Below, piece by piece: positions 20,401-30,294 of a stretch of 64,000 nt of DNA. How positions within the stretch are numbered: the stretch's first letter is position 1; each line of letters begins with the position of its first letter. The notes beneath the pieces were generated by a model, which ran no database searches, was not told where the DNA came from, and saw nothing but the letters and a program-made list of their open reading frames with translations. A program made the translations under genes and the position numbers. Source of the stretch: Ypsolopha sequella (taxonomy: Eukaryota; Arthropoda; Insecta; Lepidoptera; Ypsolophidae); NCBI GenBank assembly GCA_934047225.1, contig OW203994.1:10263001-10327000 (forward strand). Reading direction: 5' to 3'.

Positions 20401-23098
20401 ATCGAAGCAAGTACGAGAGATCCATAGCAAGGGCAACTTCGACCTACGAGGCTGGGCGTCCAACTCATCTAAGACGCTCGAAGCCTTAACAGAAAACAGA
20501 AGCACGACTACACAGCCAGTAAAGCTTGACGACGGTACCAAGACAGAGAAGGTGCTGGGGCTCATCTGGAAACCACAATCAGATGAGCTCAGCTTCAACT
20601 TGGACTTAGCCCGCCTACCTCCAGCATTGCTCACAGAACAGGCGCCGACGAAGCGAGAGGCTCTCAAAATCGTCATGTCAATCTACGATCCATTGGGCCT
20701 GGCTTCACCTGTCACCATTCAGGCCAAAAAGATACTACAAGAAGTATGGCGCAGAGGGACAGACTGGGACACCAAAATACCAGAAGACCTCGCTACACAG
20801 TGGGCTACGTGGATGAGTCACCTGAGAAGCCTGCGCGACGTCAGCATACCCAGATGTTATCTACAGTACAGCGAATCACAGTCACTGCAACTACACGTCT
20901 TTGTCGACGCAAGCACGACTGCATACGCCGCCGCACTATACTGGCGGGCGGAGGCACCCGACGGCAGCGTACACGTGTCACTCATCACAGCGAAGGCTCG
21001 TGTGGCTTCACTCAAAGTCATCTCCGTGCCACGTCTTGAGCTACAAGCCGCCGTCCTGGGCAGCAGAATGGCCGCTACAGTGTTAGAAGAACATAGACAG
21101 AAACCCACGTCCAAGACGTACTGGTCAGACAGCAAGACAGTTCTCGCGTGGATAAGAAACGGCGCGAGATCATACAAGCCTTACGTCGCACATAGAGTCG
21201 CCGCCATAGAGGAGACAACATTAACAAGCGAGTGGCGATGGATACCTACAAAATTCAATGTAGCGGACGATGCGACAAGAGAAGTCCCGACCTCTTTCGA
21301 CAGCCAACATCAGTGGTACAGCGGCCCATCCTTCCTGAGAGAAAACCCCTCCGAGTGGCCTACAGAAATACCTACTCAGCCCGAGATTACGGGAGAAGAG
21401 AAAAAGGTCGTATGTTGCGCATCACAGGCGACACCACGAACAACAAGTATTATTCCAGACGTCAGTCGATTTTCAAAATGGGAACGTCTACTGAGAACCA
21501 CAGCAAGAGTACTGCAATTCATAGAAATCTGCAAACAAAGGAAAGTGCGAACAAACTACAGTCGCACGAGAAAGAATAAAAAGCAAGACCCCGACTGGGA
21601 AAACCGAGCGAAGCGCAAACAAACGACGTCTAAGAAGCGAGAACTGAACAGTAACGAGAGAAAATTTATACCTATAGAAGCCTACTTACTACAAGAAGCC
21701 GAAAAATTGATAGTACGAACAATACAGCAAGACTCCTTCGAAGACGAAATACGCGCACTGAGAAAAGGAAAAGCGACATCTAGTACTGGCCGGCTACGCT
21801 TACTATCGGTGGTACTTATCAATGACGTCATACATCTGAAGGGGCGCGTCGACGCAGCGGCGGGAGTAACAGACAGACAGAAGAGTCCGCCTATACTCGA
21901 CGGAAATCACCGCGCCACCAAACTATGGATAGAATACACTCACCGCAAGTTACTGCACGCAGGCGTCGAAACTACAGTTAACGAGTGCCGACAACACTAC
22001 TGGGTACTGCGACTACGACCGACAGTCAAAGAAGTCGTAACACGCTGCCTGCCATGTCGCATCCGACTAGCAATACCGACAGAGCCACCGACAGGAGACC
22101 TGCCTTCGTGCCGCCTCGCCCACCATCATCGAGCCTTCACATACTGCGGCATAGACTATTTTGGCCCGCTGAGCGTCACAGTGGGAAGACAGCGACATAA
22201 GCGCTATGTCGCGCTATTTACGTGCCTAACAATGAGGGCCGTACATCTCGAAGTAGCAGCCTCATTATCGACGGACTCAGCAATACTCGCACTACGTCGC
22301 TTCATAGCCAGAAGAGGCTGCCCGACGGAGATATGGTCTGATAACGGCACTAATTTTCATGGCGCCGACGCCGAACTACGACGTGCAGCACTGGACGCCA
22401 CACAGACAGAAGCCGCCACTCGCGCCATAACATGGCGCTTCCTACCGCCGAGTTCACCATTTATGGCTGGGGCCTGGGAGCGTCTTGTACGATCTGTAAA
22501 GACAGCACTAGGCGCCGTTCTCCAAGAGCGCCATCCAACAGAGGAAGTCCTGAGCACCCTGCTAGCAGAAGCCGAGTACACAGTGAACAGCCGGCCCCTC
22601 ACTCACGTCTCTGTTCAACCCGACGACGAGGAGGCACTGACACCGAATCACCTGCTGCTGGGCGGCTCCGCACGAGTACCCACTCCTGGAACATTCGACG
22701 ACAAGGATCTCATCGGCCACACCCACTGGAGGGCCTCCCAGCGTCTCGCCGACCTATTCTGGGCAAGATGGCTACGAGAATACCTGCCACAGCTTCAAAA
22801 CCGGCGGGAGCCTAGAGGAAGAGGACGTCAAGTCACAGAAGGTGACATAGTACTCGTGGTGGACAGCAACCTGCCTCGCAACACGTGGCCGCGAGGCGTC
22901 GTCATAGCAACATTCCCAGGACCGGACGGGACGGTACGAGTCGTAGACATCAAGACCAAAGGAGGAGTCCTACGTCGGCCAGTGAAGCGCCTCGTGATCC
23001 TGCCTGCAGAAACTACAGATGAAGTCGTCTCGCAACCCCGGGCAAGGAAATGCAGCGACGAGCACTGCACGGCGGGAGAGATGTGCGAGACAGAATAG
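17465..23098 (+). CDS. BEL/Pao Gag-Pol polyprotein
   Basis: One uninterrupted frame of 1,877 codons from MPTTRSQ. An in-frame start 27 codons earlier lies inside the LTR and before the primer site, so I prefer 17465. In order: a charged N-terminus; a Gag core of the DUF1759 type (about residues 225-370); two Cys/His knuckles (430-490); an aspartic protease of family A17 with DDGS (~545); a reverse transcriptase with YMDD (~961); RNase H with FVDAS (~1145), an E in LELQAAV and a WSDSK aspartate; an integrase with H-H-C-C (~1490-1530), D in GIDYFGP (~1562), D in WSDNGT (~1624) and E in AWERLV (~1671); then the C-terminal DUF5641-type domain. All catalytic residues are present. The stop codon lies inside the 3' LTR. 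Function: particle formation, reverse transcription and integration. Confidence 0.95.
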   Translation: MPTTRSQIAKEPKNQEEEVQQRDLPVHHEHPPLSPSEQQNNNHRENLPSKQKSRRSSRSNKSYRLAKADEEIAKLKLELAIAQKKKIAAESDDDDTNSVSSTENETLRRTATWVHRQERDRAASAPENKGDLTLENVRNHRAAKSAIEAPRAAPVPQTQKPATIIEERIPAYNFGKEEIVPSPPHVAAPTHLPQTGKLDLSELAQAIAAAARSTPITVTPHRYFGELPPFNGSHNEWLAFKSAFFESSKAYSAAENTARLRRALKGKAKEAVTSLLIVNTPPEDIMSALEARFGRPDAIALAELEKLRSMPRTTDSPRDICLFANKTKNCVATLRYLGKAHYLASPETMKNVIEKLTPALRYRWFDYAAEQQNTDSDLLQFSNFMDREADRCSKFTPPEQIIEDGAAPQNYRKLQRAHAANNREERTNKYPCTICERKDHKEIECESFKQATADERWNIAKKNHLCYRCLRYRNNTHRCPRRKCDKDGCERSHHPMLHFITKQEQTKTENKEIVTSTHASRNRYAYLKIIPVRVSGPSGQLHTHALLDDGSTVTLIDEHVAEQIGATGPCEPLHLETISDSKILSGSSRRVTLTIQGQDRPMKIQARTIEDLKLSSQTIEEQHVWGCKHLRDIEKHLVYEDAKPTIIIGQDNWHLLLATETRRGNRHQLVASRTPLGWVLHGADTRTIGSRVHFVHHLADKTEQIETTEQKMDEQLKHYFALDSIDIEPKKPASDPERRALQLLEACTKETENGRYETPLLWKHADVKLPSNYDNALRRLISTEKRIDRDAHLKQKYGEQMKALIQKGYAELAPTEKTRDRTWYLPHFPVFNPMKPDKMRIVHDAAATTKGHCLNSHLLTGPDLLKSLPGVLMRFRQHRVAVTADIAEMFMRIGVRCEDRDALRYLWRDERRDGPPDEYRMTSLIFGATSSPTTAIYVKNRNAEKYRDTYPTAVRAITENHYMDDYLDSFRTEEEAIEVSKQVREIHSKGNFDLRGWASNSSKTLEALTENRSTTTQPVKLDDGTKTEKVLGLIWKPQSDELSFNLDLARLPPALLTEQAPTKREALKIVMSIYDPLGLASPVTIQAKKILQEVWRRGTDWDTKIPEDLATQWATWMSHLRSLRDVSIPRCYLQYSESQSLQLHVFVDASTTAYAAALYWRAEAPDGSVHVSLITAKARVASLKVISVPRLELQAAVLGSRMAATVLEEHRQKPTSKTYWSDSKTVLAWIRNGARSYKPYVAHRVAAIEETTLTSEWRWIPTKFNVADDATREVPTSFDSQHQWYSGPSFLRENPSEWPTEIPTQPEITGEEKKVVCCASQATPRTTSIIPDVSRFSKWERLLRTTARVLQFIEICKQRKVRTNYSRTRKNKKQDPDWENRAKRKQTTSKKRELNSNERKFIPIEAYLLQEAEKLIVRTIQQDSFEDEIRALRKGKATSSTGRLRLLSVVLINDVIHLKGRVDAAAGVTDRQKSPPILDGNHRATKLWIEYTHRKLLHAGVETTVNECRQHYWVLRLRPTVKEVVTRCLPCRIRLAIPTEPPTGDLPSCRLAHHHRAFTYCGIDYFGPLSVTVGRQRHKRYVALFTCLTMRAVHLEVAASLSTDSAILALRRFIARRGCPTEIWSDNGTNFHGADAELRRAALDATQTEAATRAITWRFLPPSSPFMAGAWERLVRSVKTALGAVLQERHPTEEVLSTLLAEAEYTVNSRPLTHVSVQPDDEEALTPNHLLLGGSARVPTPGTFDDKDLIGHTHWRASQRLADLFWARWLREYLPQLQNRREPRGRGRQVTEGDIVLVVDSNLPRNTWPRGVVIATFPGPDGTVRVVDIKTKGGVLRRPVKRLVILPAETTDEVVSQPRARKCSDEHCTAGEMCETE

Positions 23099-23480
23099 CG
23101 AGCTATCCGTGCGCGGCTATAGATACCTACATATGTATATACTAGGATAGAGTAGGCTTATTTTATTGTTATAAGTTGATTATTTTGTAAGACGTGTCCT
23201 GATCTCAATTTTATAGCTGTATGTGATTTGATTAAAGTTTCTGCTTCCTTGTGTTTTAATGAACCTAGATATATAGGAAAATAGTATATAGAGTATATAA
23301 ATACATAGTAATTCTCGATAATTGTAAATAAAATAGGTTTGATTAAATAAATAATAGTGCAGTTGGGCTCTGTCAGGTATTGCCGCGTTAGGGGGTATAA
23401 AAATCAGTCCGTCTCGCTCACACATTTCCTTATTCCCTCGCACAGTATAAATATACGGAAATTCTATAGAGAGCGAACAG
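23082..23480 (+). repeat. BEL/Pao 3' LTR, upstream part
   Basis: The first 399 bases of the LTR, reading like 16794-17192 with no difference seen. It begins within the last codons of gag-pol. It ends at GAGAGCGAACAG (23469-23480), the left copy of the LINE target duplication. Confidence 0.95.
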
Positions 23481-23486
23481 GAGGAC

Positions 23487-23521
23487 CAGTCTGCTCTGCG
23501 CTCCCGCGCTGAACGGTCGTG
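23487..23521 (+). promoter_or_regulatory. Internal LINE promoter: initiator plus DPE
   Basis: CAGTC at 23487-23491 sets +1 at A23488. GGTCGTG at 23515-23521 then lies exactly at +28 to +34 and fits the downstream promoter element RGWCGTG. This TATA-less arrangement is known from Drosophila Jockey-type elements and allows a new copy to carry its own promoter. Seven bases (GAGGACC) precede the predicted +1. Confidence 0.65.
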
Positions 23522-23794
23522 CCCTCACCGCAGTCCCTCTGCCGTGCTCTCGCTCTCGCGTCAATGTGCGCGCAGCTGCCCCGCAGCTGCTGCCGCCACC
23601 GCCGCCTCCTCGTCAGTCTGCTGCCAGCCGCCGCCCCGCTCGGTCGCTGCCCGGCCTCCCTCCGCCGACGCTCGGGGGCGCAAACCCTGCGCTCCCCCAG
23701 CATCATCGCGAATACGGGACTCGTATTCGCGCGCCAAAGTGACGGTCGGTAGCCGCCCTCCGGCTACCCTCCCAACGGACTTCTGAACTCTGAG

Positions 23795-23863
23795 ACAGTT
23801 CCAGTGCAGTGACTCAAAACAGTTCCAGTGCAGTGACTCAAAACAGTGTCAGTGAAGTGCAAA
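23795..23863 (+). repeat. 24-bp tandem repeat in the LINE leader
   Basis: Two perfect copies of a 24-base unit (23795-23818 and 23819-23842; ACAGTTCCAGTGCAG...CTCAAA), followed by a partial diverged third. It lies between the promoter and ORF1. Confidence 0.75.
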
Positions 23864-24037
23864 AGGATTTCAGTGTTAAAAAGGACTTGGACTTTGGACA
23901 TTTTGGACTTTTGTAAGGTGAGCGAGTGACTTACTGATAGGTACTCACACACATAGGCACCCACCTCCCTACCGTCTGTGGTAGGGAGTCTGTAGTTCTT
24001 CTGTTTTGCCCCCCATCCTAGCTGCTTCACAGCAAGG

Positions 24038-25684
24038 ATGGATCTTAACAACGCCGGCCTCCTTGCCTTCCTTATGAAGAAACATCCTCTGGATGTTGAT
24101 TCCTACCTCGATACCATCCGATCAAATTCCCTAACCCAAGACCTCTTCTCTCCGGCCTCACCAGCCAATCCCGACGACTCCGCACCACCGAAGACCACCG
24201 CTCCACCGGCCATTATCCCCCTCGATGACTTACGCGTGAACCCGGACCATGATGATATGGATACAAATGAATATTCAGACCCCCAAAACCCGTTCAATCT
24301 GCTGGCGGAGCATAGCTCCAGTGAAGGTCAATCCGATTTTGCCTCTTCCGATGACGGTTTTTCTACTGTCGGGAAAAAGAGGAAAAATCGCACTAAAAGG
24401 CAACCGGCTGCCAAGACCCAAAAAGTATCTGTAGTCTCCGCAGAAGTCCACTCTGGCTCCTCGGCAAAATCGACTGTCGTAAACAGTCAAAATAATAATC
24501 ATGTTAAAGAGCCTGTCAAGCAACAGGACAAGCCCTCTCAGGGACCTCGAATTAAACCTCCCAAACTATGCATTGCAAATAAAGATCATTGGAATCAAAT
24601 GACTAACGCACTGACCGACAGGAAAATTAACTTCACGAGTGCAAAAAATACGAAACACGGTATTTTAGTTCAGGTTCCTACGTCAGATGACCATAGGGCT
24701 ATAACAAAATTTATGGACTCCCGGGGTATTAAATTTCATCACTGGACTCTGCCCGAGGACCGGAAGCTTAGGGCAGTTATACGGGGCATACCCAAAGAAA
24801 TCGATACAGCTGACGTGCTTAAAGACCTTAAGTCTCAGTCCCTCCCTGTTCTTTCAGTTAATAGGATGCATAACGGGAAGTCCAAGGTACCATATGACAT
24901 GGTCCTTGTTACTTTAGAGCAATCGGCCGAGGGGAAAAAGGTTTTCAACCTTTCCTCTGTTTGTCGGCTATCTGGGCTTAAGATCGAAGCCCCCCGTAAG
25001 AAAAACCAGCCCCTTCAATGCTTCAGATGTCAGCTGTATGGGCATACTAGAAATAACTGCCACAGAGACCCCCGTTGCGTCAAATGCTTAGGTAATCACT
25101 TCACCGACGATTGTCCGAGACCTAAAGATCCTAAGGATTGCACTGAGCCGCCGGGCTGCGTGACGTGCAATAAACTCGGGCACACTGCCAACTATGGTGG
25201 CTGCCCGGGCCGCCCGCGCGTTAAGCAAGCCGCGGCTCTGCGTCGTCCAATCCCCCTTAGGCCCTCAGCCGCACAGGGACCAAACAAACAAACCACACCG
25301 ACCCAGTGGCCCACTCTACCGACTCCAAAGGCTCAGTCCAGCCATGGGTCACCATCACGTGACACTCCAAATTGGGGACCGACGCCTGCTCCTATAGCAG
25401 CCGCACCTTCTCGGCCTAAAGTCACTCCAGCTCTTAGAGTCCCGGCTCCTACAGCTAAATCCGCACCGTCATTAGACTCGCTAGGCCGCGTTAGCAACCT
25501 GCTACTAGTTCTGGGTGAGCTAGATCCCAATGAGATAGACTTATACATCAAAAAGTTAGACGAAGCGTCTCAAATTGGGGACGTAGCCGCGATCTTCCGC
25601 GCTGAATCGGAACACAGACCCATGGTTAATAAAATCAGGTTGGCTCTAGGCCACAAAAACACAAATAGGACCAATCATGAGTAG
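24038..25684 (+). CDS. Jockey-type ORF1, nucleic-acid-binding Gag-like protein
   Basis: A 548-residue protein with an acidic, low-complexity N-terminal third and a basic segment around KKRKNRTKR. A central region probably corresponds to the RNA-binding/PRE_C2HC part, and three CCHC knuckles lie at about residues 327-389 (CFRCQLYGHTRNNC, CVKCLGNHFTDDC, CNKLGHTANYGGC), with a proline-rich tail after them. It is expected to coat the LINE RNA. Its last codons overlap the ORF2 start by 8 bases (ATGAGTAG, 25677-25684), so ORF2 is probably translated by reinitiation. No stop or frame change is seen. Confidence 0.9.
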   Translation: MDLNNAGLLAFLMKKHPLDVDSYLDTIRSNSLTQDLFSPASPANPDDSAPPKTTAPPAIIPLDDLRVNPDHDDMDTNEYSDPQNPFNLLAEHSSSEGQSDFASSDDGFSTVGKKRKNRTKRQPAAKTQKVSVVSAEVHSGSSAKSTVVNSQNNNHVKEPVKQQDKPSQGPRIKPPKLCIANKDHWNQMTNALTDRKINFTSAKNTKHGILVQVPTSDDHRAITKFMDSRGIKFHHWTLPEDRKLRAVIRGIPKEIDTADVLKDLKSQSLPVLSVNRMHNGKSKVPYDMVLVTLEQSAEGKKVFNLSSVCRLSGLKIEAPRKKNQPLQCFRCQLYGHTRNNCHRDPRCVKCLGNHFTDDCPRPKDPKDCTEPPGCVTCNKLGHTANYGGCPGRPRVKQAAALRRPIPLRPSAAQGPNKQTTPTQWPTLPTPKAQSSHGSPSRDTPNWGPTPAPIAAAPSRPKVTPALRVPAPTAKSAPSLDSLGRVSNLLLVLGELDPNEIDLYIKKLDEASQIGDVAAIFRAESEHRPMVNKIRLALGHKNTNRTNHE

Positions 25685-26140
25685 CACAACAGGAAGGAAA
25701 AAACCACGAGCACTGACTCTCGCGTTTTTCAACGCGGATAACCTTAAACAACAAAGGGACCTGATCTGTGATTTTTTGGTTCACCATCAAGTCGATATTA
25801 TGTTGGTACAAGAAACCTTCTTAAAACCTAAAGATCGGAACCCGAACATAAGGAATTATAAAATTATTAGAAACGACAGACTAGACGCAGCACTGGGGGG
25901 TACGGTGATCTATCACCACAGGTCCCTTCATGTAACGCCTATTGACACGCCGCCCCTCGAGAATATCGAAGCGAGCGTTTGTCAGATTGCCATGACTGGA
26001 CACCAGACTATAACGATTGCCTCGTGCTATCAAAGACATTCTCAGAATAACGCTCAATCTCAAATTCACAGAGAAATTGAAGAAAGTGACATCTCCACCC
26101 TACTCAATCTGGGTAATGCCGTTATTTTGGCAGGAGACTT
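25677..26140 (+). pseudogene. Jockey-type ORF2, first part: apurinic-type endonuclease, cut by Gypsy insertion
   Basis: The frame begins MSSTTGRKK. It has the endonuclease opening FFNADNLKQQ, the catalytic glutamate in VQETFL and the GGTVIY block, and then LAGDF, where the Gypsy LTR starts. Translation would run a further nine codons into the LTR and stop at 26168. The interruption alone breaks the gene; the same frame resumes at 30427. Confidence 0.9.
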
Positions 26141-26267
26141 TGTAGTGCTCTATGGCCTTAAGCCATAGAGACATTCTTCATAACTTCACTTTGACTTTGA
26201 CTTGGATTTTGGAAAATAAACAATAATGCTAAAAGGTATTTTATCTTCGTAATTAACTGTTTCCACA
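26141..26267 (+). repeat. Gypsy 5' LTR (127 bp)
   Basis: A very short LTR, identical by eye to 30295-30421. Near its start is the self-complementary CTATGGCCTTAAGCCATAG, which could form a hairpin of about nine base pairs. Confidence 0.93.
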
Positions 26268-26268
26268 C

Positions 26269-26277
26269 TGGTGACCC
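26269..26277 (+). other. Gypsy primer-binding site, tRNA-Trp
   Basis: TGGTGACCC, one base after the LTR, complements the 3' end of insect tRNA-Trp (…GGGTCACCA). tRNA-Trp priming is described for the CsRn1 clade. The tRNA sequence is recalled, not checked. Confidence 0.65.
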
Positions 26278-26395
26278 TTGAAGAACCGCATTATCAACAT
26301 CAATCACAGGTATCAAATATATTCGCCATAAATAAAACGCATTTTGTCAATAAAAAAATTTCGGAACTTTCACGAAACCAACATTTTTGACAACA

Positions 26396-27202
26396 ATGCC
26401 TAATACCGAAAATGCTCCTGAAGGAACCGTGGAAGCCAATTCCAAACGCCCAATCCACATTCCACGATTCTGGGCGAGACAACCAACATCATGGTTTGCA
26501 GTGTTAGAAGCGCAGTTCCATTTGGCAAACATAACAAAAGAAGAGACCAAGTTTTATCACGCCATATCCTATCTGGATGAAGAAAGCGCTTCACAAGTAG
26601 AAAAACTCATGGAATCGCCGCCTGTCAATCCCTACACGACATTGAAGACAACACTGATTTCTCGATTTTCCGATTCAAAGGAACAAAAAGTTGAAAAACT
26701 TCTTGAAAAAGAAGAATTAGGTGATAGAAGACCATCTCAATTTCTGCGAACACTCATAAACTTGGCTGGATACGCAGTTTCCAATGACATTATTAAATCT
26801 ATCTGGGCAAAAAGACTTCCACAACATCTCCAAATTGTCATAGCATCTCAACCCGATACTACCACACTTGATGATTTAGGAATCATGGCTGACAAAATAA
26901 TTGACATTATTCCTCAAACGTACGGCTGCTCGGCACAAACTGCTTTACCGTCCTCATCCAATGCATCAGATGAAAGTCTACAAGCTCAAGTGTCAAAATT
27001 AACAATCATGGTAGAAAGCCTTTTGAAGTGGCAACAAAATAATGATGGAAGAGTCAACAATCAACTCAGAACTCGTTCACGTTCTCGATCTCGCTCTCGT
27101 GATAGTTCCCGTATTTGCTGGTATCACTATAATTTTGGAAATAAAGCCAAAAACTGCATTACTCCTTGCTCTTACCAAAAAAACGATCGCGAGAGTCATT
27201 AG
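26396..27202 (+). CDS. Gypsy Gag (CsRn1 type, CHCC motif)
   Basis: About 268 residues from MPNTEN; an ATG nine bases earlier is also in frame. The N-terminal half has [17 protein letters not shown] and the [11 protein letters not shown] region typical of this Gag type. A serine/arginine-rich stretch (about residues 222-235) and then CWYH...C...C follow, fitting CX2HX9CX3C near the C-terminus; this is the CHCC motif of CsRn1 elements and replaces the usual knuckle. It should form the particle and bind RNA. The frame closes at 27202, and the last ~25 bases overlap Pol. Confidence 0.88.
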   Translation: MPNTENAPEGTVEANSKRPIHIPRFWARQPTSWFAVLEAQFHLANITKEETKFYHAISYLDEESASQVEKLMESPPVNPYTTLKTTLISRFSDSKEQKVEKLLEKEELGDRRPSQFLRTLINLAGYAVSNDIIKSIWAKRLPQHLQIVIASQPDTTTLDDLGIMADKIIDIIPQTYGCSAQTALPSSSNASDESLQAQVSKLTIMVESLLKWQQNNDGRVNNQLRTRSRSRSRSRDSSRICWYHYNFGNKAKNCITPCSYQKNDRESH

Positions 27203-30200
27203 CAGCGGCGGATGACTCCCCATCGCAAAGCCGCCGCCTATTTATCATGGACAACAGCACTGGAGTACAATATTTAATCGACTCGGGATCTGATATTTGC
27301 GTTTTCCCTAAAAGCATGATTAAACGTAAAGTCACTAAACAAACTGCTTATCAAGTGTTTGCTGCAAATGGCACTCCTATCAACACGTATGGACTTCTGA
27401 CCATCACATTGAATTTAGGACTTCGAAGAGAACTTTCTTGGCGTTTTGTTATTGCTGATGTTACACGTCCTATTATTGGTGCAGATCTTATTGCGCACTA
27501 CAACCTACTTATCGACCTTAAAAATCATAAACTTCTTGATCCAATGACTGGCATTTCCACATCTTGTCTAACAGCAACGAATGAGACAATGACATGTGTC
27601 AAAACTATTCATGGAGATACAATGTTTCATCGACTTTTACAACAATATCCAGAAATAACAAGACCTGAATGTAAATTGAACCATGAAAACCACAATATTA
27701 AACATTACATTCGTGTCACACCTGGTCCTCCTGTTGCTTATAAAGCCCGAAGACTAGCTCCAGACAAATTCGTTGTTGCAAAGAAAACTTTTGACAAAAT
27801 GTTATCAGATGGAATCATTCGACCTTCTGACAGTGCCTGGTCATCACCACTTCACATGGCCCCTAAAAAGGATGGAGGATGGAGACCATGCGGAGATTAC
27901 CGAGCTCTTAACGCACGCACAGAACCAGACCGCTATCCATTGCGCTACATTGAAGACTTTGCTCACAATCTGAAAGGTAAAACCATCTTTAGCAAAATAG
28001 ATCTCTTAAGCGCATTCAATCAACTTCCAATGGCAACTGAAGACATAGCCAAAACAGCCATCACGACGCCGTTTGGATTATTCGAATTCATAAAAATGCC
28101 ATTTGGATTGAGAAATGCTAGTCAGACCTTTCAACGATTCATAGATACAGCCACAAGAGGCCTAGAATTCGTTTTTCCGTACATAGATGACGTTTTGGTG
28201 GCTTCACAGAACCTAAACGAGCACCTTGAACATCTAAAAACACTCTTCAAACGTCTCTCTGAATTTGGACTTGTGCTAAATGTAGGAAAAAGTCAGTTTG
28301 GCCAAAACGAGATTGAATTTCTTGGCTACAAAATCTCTGCCAATGGTATAGTTCCTCCTTCTGACAAAGTCACATATATAAAAGACTATCCCAAGCCTAC
28401 GACTGTTAAATCTCTGCGCCGTTTTCTTGGAGCGTTGAATTTTTACAGACGGTTTCTTAAACACGCCGCAGAAATACAATCTCCACTGCACGATTTGCTT
28501 AAAAATGGCGTTAAAGGAAACGACACGCTTGCTTGGACTGAAGACAGCAATGCAGCTTTTCAGAAATGCAAAGATAGCTTATCTTCAATTGTGGAATTAT
28601 CACACCCTGACCCTGGATCTCAGCTAGCATTGTTTACGGACGCAAGTGATCATGCTGTAGGATCTGTCCTTCAACAATACACTGAAAAAGGTTGGCAACC
28701 ACTCACATTCTTCTCCAAAAAACTCTTGAAGTCACAAATTAAATATAGTGCTTATGACAAAGAACTACTGGCTATCTACATATCAGTAAAGCACTTCAAA
28801 CACTGGCTCGAAGGTAGACCTTTCACAATATTTACTGATCACAAACCTTTGACCTATGCCTTTGAACAAGATTTAGACAAATGCTCTCCCAGACAATTTA
28901 GATACTTGGAACTAATTGGCCAATTTACAACTGATATCCAACATGTTAGTGGAAAAGACAACGCTGTCGCAGATGCTTTCTCTCGAGTCGAAGCCCTCAG
29001 CACACCTTTAAATTGGAAAGAACTCGCTAACGCTCAAAATAATGATAGAGAACTACTTGATTTGGTGGATAACCCTTCACATACGTCCCTTCAGCTTAAA
29101 CGCTTTCAAGTACCAAACACTGAACAGTATATTTATTGTGACGTATCAACACCAATCTTGCGACCATTTATTCCTTCTTCTTTGCGAAGACAGGCATTTA
29201 ACTGCCTTCACAGCCTATCACATCCAGGAATAAAGGCATCTTCCAAACTGATTGCTGATAACTTCGTCTGGCCAGCTATGCGCAAAGATTGTGTCTCTTG
29301 GACAAAAGCTTGTTTAGATTGTCAATCTTCCAAAGTCAACAAACATACCAAATCACCGATCGGAGAATTTGCTCTTCCCAACTCTAGATTCGATCATATT
29401 CATATTGACCTAGTAGGGCCACTGCCTGTTTCTAGGGGAAATCGTTATATTTTAACAGTTATTGATCGATTCTCAAGATTAACAGAAGCATATCCTCTCA
29501 GTAACATTGAAGCCGAAACAGTATCTCGCAGGCTATTTACTGAATGGATCTGCCGCTACGGTGTACCTTTAAGAGTCACGTCAGACCAAGGCCGACAGTT
29601 CACTTCACAGGTTTTTGCAGCACTTTCCAAGCTATGTGGATTTCAACACATCAACACTACAGCTTATCACCCATCCGCCAACGGCCTCATAGAGAGGGTG
29701 CATAGACAGATAAAAGCTGCCATAAAGTGTCATAACACCAATAGATGGTCTGATGAACTTGCAATCATCATGATGGGCATCAAGGCATCTTACAAAGAAG
29801 ATCTGAAAGCTTCACCCGCTGAAATGGTTTTTGGCCAACAAATAAGACTACCTGGTACATTTATTAATCCCACATCTGACGATGAATTCGAACCAAATGA
29901 GTTCGTTGACAACCTCAAGCAAACAATGAAAAGTCTCTCACCTACACATGGAACTCGTCATGGCAAACAGAAAATATTCATGAATAAGAGCCTTAACGCT
30001 TGTACGCACGTTTTTGTACGAGTAGATACACCACGCACAGGACTCCAAAAACCTTATGAAGGACCCTTTCTTGTGATGGAGAAACAAGATAAGTTCTTTA
30101 AAATCGATATGCATGGACAGTACAAGAACATCTCGATCGACAGAGTAAAGCCTGCTTACATTCTATCAGAAATAGAATCAGATGATGTAACTACTACACT

Positions 30201-30234
30201 TCCTGCCAAAAAAAGTGTTCGGTTCTGCGTTTAA
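27166..30234 (+). CDS. Gypsy Pol polyprotein
   Basis: This open frame has no proper ATG near its beginning and lies -1 to Gag, so it is made as a Gag-Pol fusion through the site at 27178. It holds about 1,020 codons. An aspartic protease has DSGSD (~residue 39). The reverse transcriptase has [16 protein letters not shown] and the catalytic YIDDVLVAS (~338). RNase H has FTDASDH (~490), the E in [11 protein letters not shown] and D in FTDHKPL. The integrase has its H-H-C-C region (~680-720), D in HIDLVGP (~746), D in TSDQGRQF (~805) and E in GLIERVHR (~841). The order RT-RNase H-integrase defines Ty3/Gypsy. No chromodomain is apparent and no stop or frame change is seen. Confidence 0.93.
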   Translation: MLLPKKRSRESLAAADDSPSQSRRLFIMDNSTGVQYLIDSGSDICVFPKSMIKRKVTKQTAYQVFAANGTPINTYGLLTITLNLGLRRELSWRFVIADVTRPIIGADLIAHYNLLIDLKNHKLLDPMTGISTSCLTATNETMTCVKTIHGDTMFHRLLQQYPEITRPECKLNHENHNIKHYIRVTPGPPVAYKARRLAPDKFVVAKKTFDKMLSDGIIRPSDSAWSSPLHMAPKKDGGWRPCGDYRALNARTEPDRYPLRYIEDFAHNLKGKTIFSKIDLLSAFNQLPMATEDIAKTAITTPFGLFEFIKMPFGLRNASQTFQRFIDTATRGLEFVFPYIDDVLVASQNLNEHLEHLKTLFKRLSEFGLVLNVGKSQFGQNEIEFLGYKISANGIVPPSDKVTYIKDYPKPTTVKSLRRFLGALNFYRRFLKHAAEIQSPLHDLLKNGVKGNDTLAWTEDSNAAFQKCKDSLSSIVELSHPDPGSQLALFTDASDHAVGSVLQQYTEKGWQPLTFFSKKLLKSQIKYSAYDKELLAIYISVKHFKHWLEGRPFTIFTDHKPLTYAFEQDLDKCSPRQFRYLELIGQFTTDIQHVSGKDNAVADAFSRVEALSTPLNWKELANAQNNDRELLDLVDNPSHTSLQLKRFQVPNTEQYIYCDVSTPILRPFIPSSLRRQAFNCLHSLSHPGIKASSKLIADNFVWPAMRKDCVSWTKACLDCQSSKVNKHTKSPIGEFALPNSRFDHIHIDLVGPLPVSRGNRYILTVIDRFSRLTEAYPLSNIEAETVSRRLFTEWICRYGVPLRVTSDQGRQFTSQVFAALSKLCGFQHINTTAYHPSANGLIERVHRQIKAAIKCHNTNRWSDELAIIMMGIKASYKEDLKASPAEMVFGQQIRLPGTFINPTSDDEFEPNEFVDNLKQTMKSLSPTHGTRHGKQKIFMNKSLNACTHVFVRVDTPRTGLQKPYEGPFLVMEKQDKFFKIDMHGQYKNISIDRVKPAYILSEIESDDVTTTLPAKKSVRFCV
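27178..27184 (+). promoter_or_regulatory. Programmed -1 frameshift site A_AAA_AAC
   Basis: In the Gag frame the codons read CAA AAA AAC, so the heptamer A AAA AAC lies in the correct phase for simultaneous slippage. After a -1 step the ribosome reads straight into Pol. A 7-bp GC stem (GCGGCGG at 27205-27211 with CCGCCGC at 27231-27237) follows 20 bases downstream. That is farther than the usual 5-9 bases, so its role is uncertain. Confidence 0.75.
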
Positions 30235-30294
30235 CTCTCTACTTTGTACTTTTATATCTTTGTTATCTTCAAACCGTTCCCCAAGGGGAGTGAA

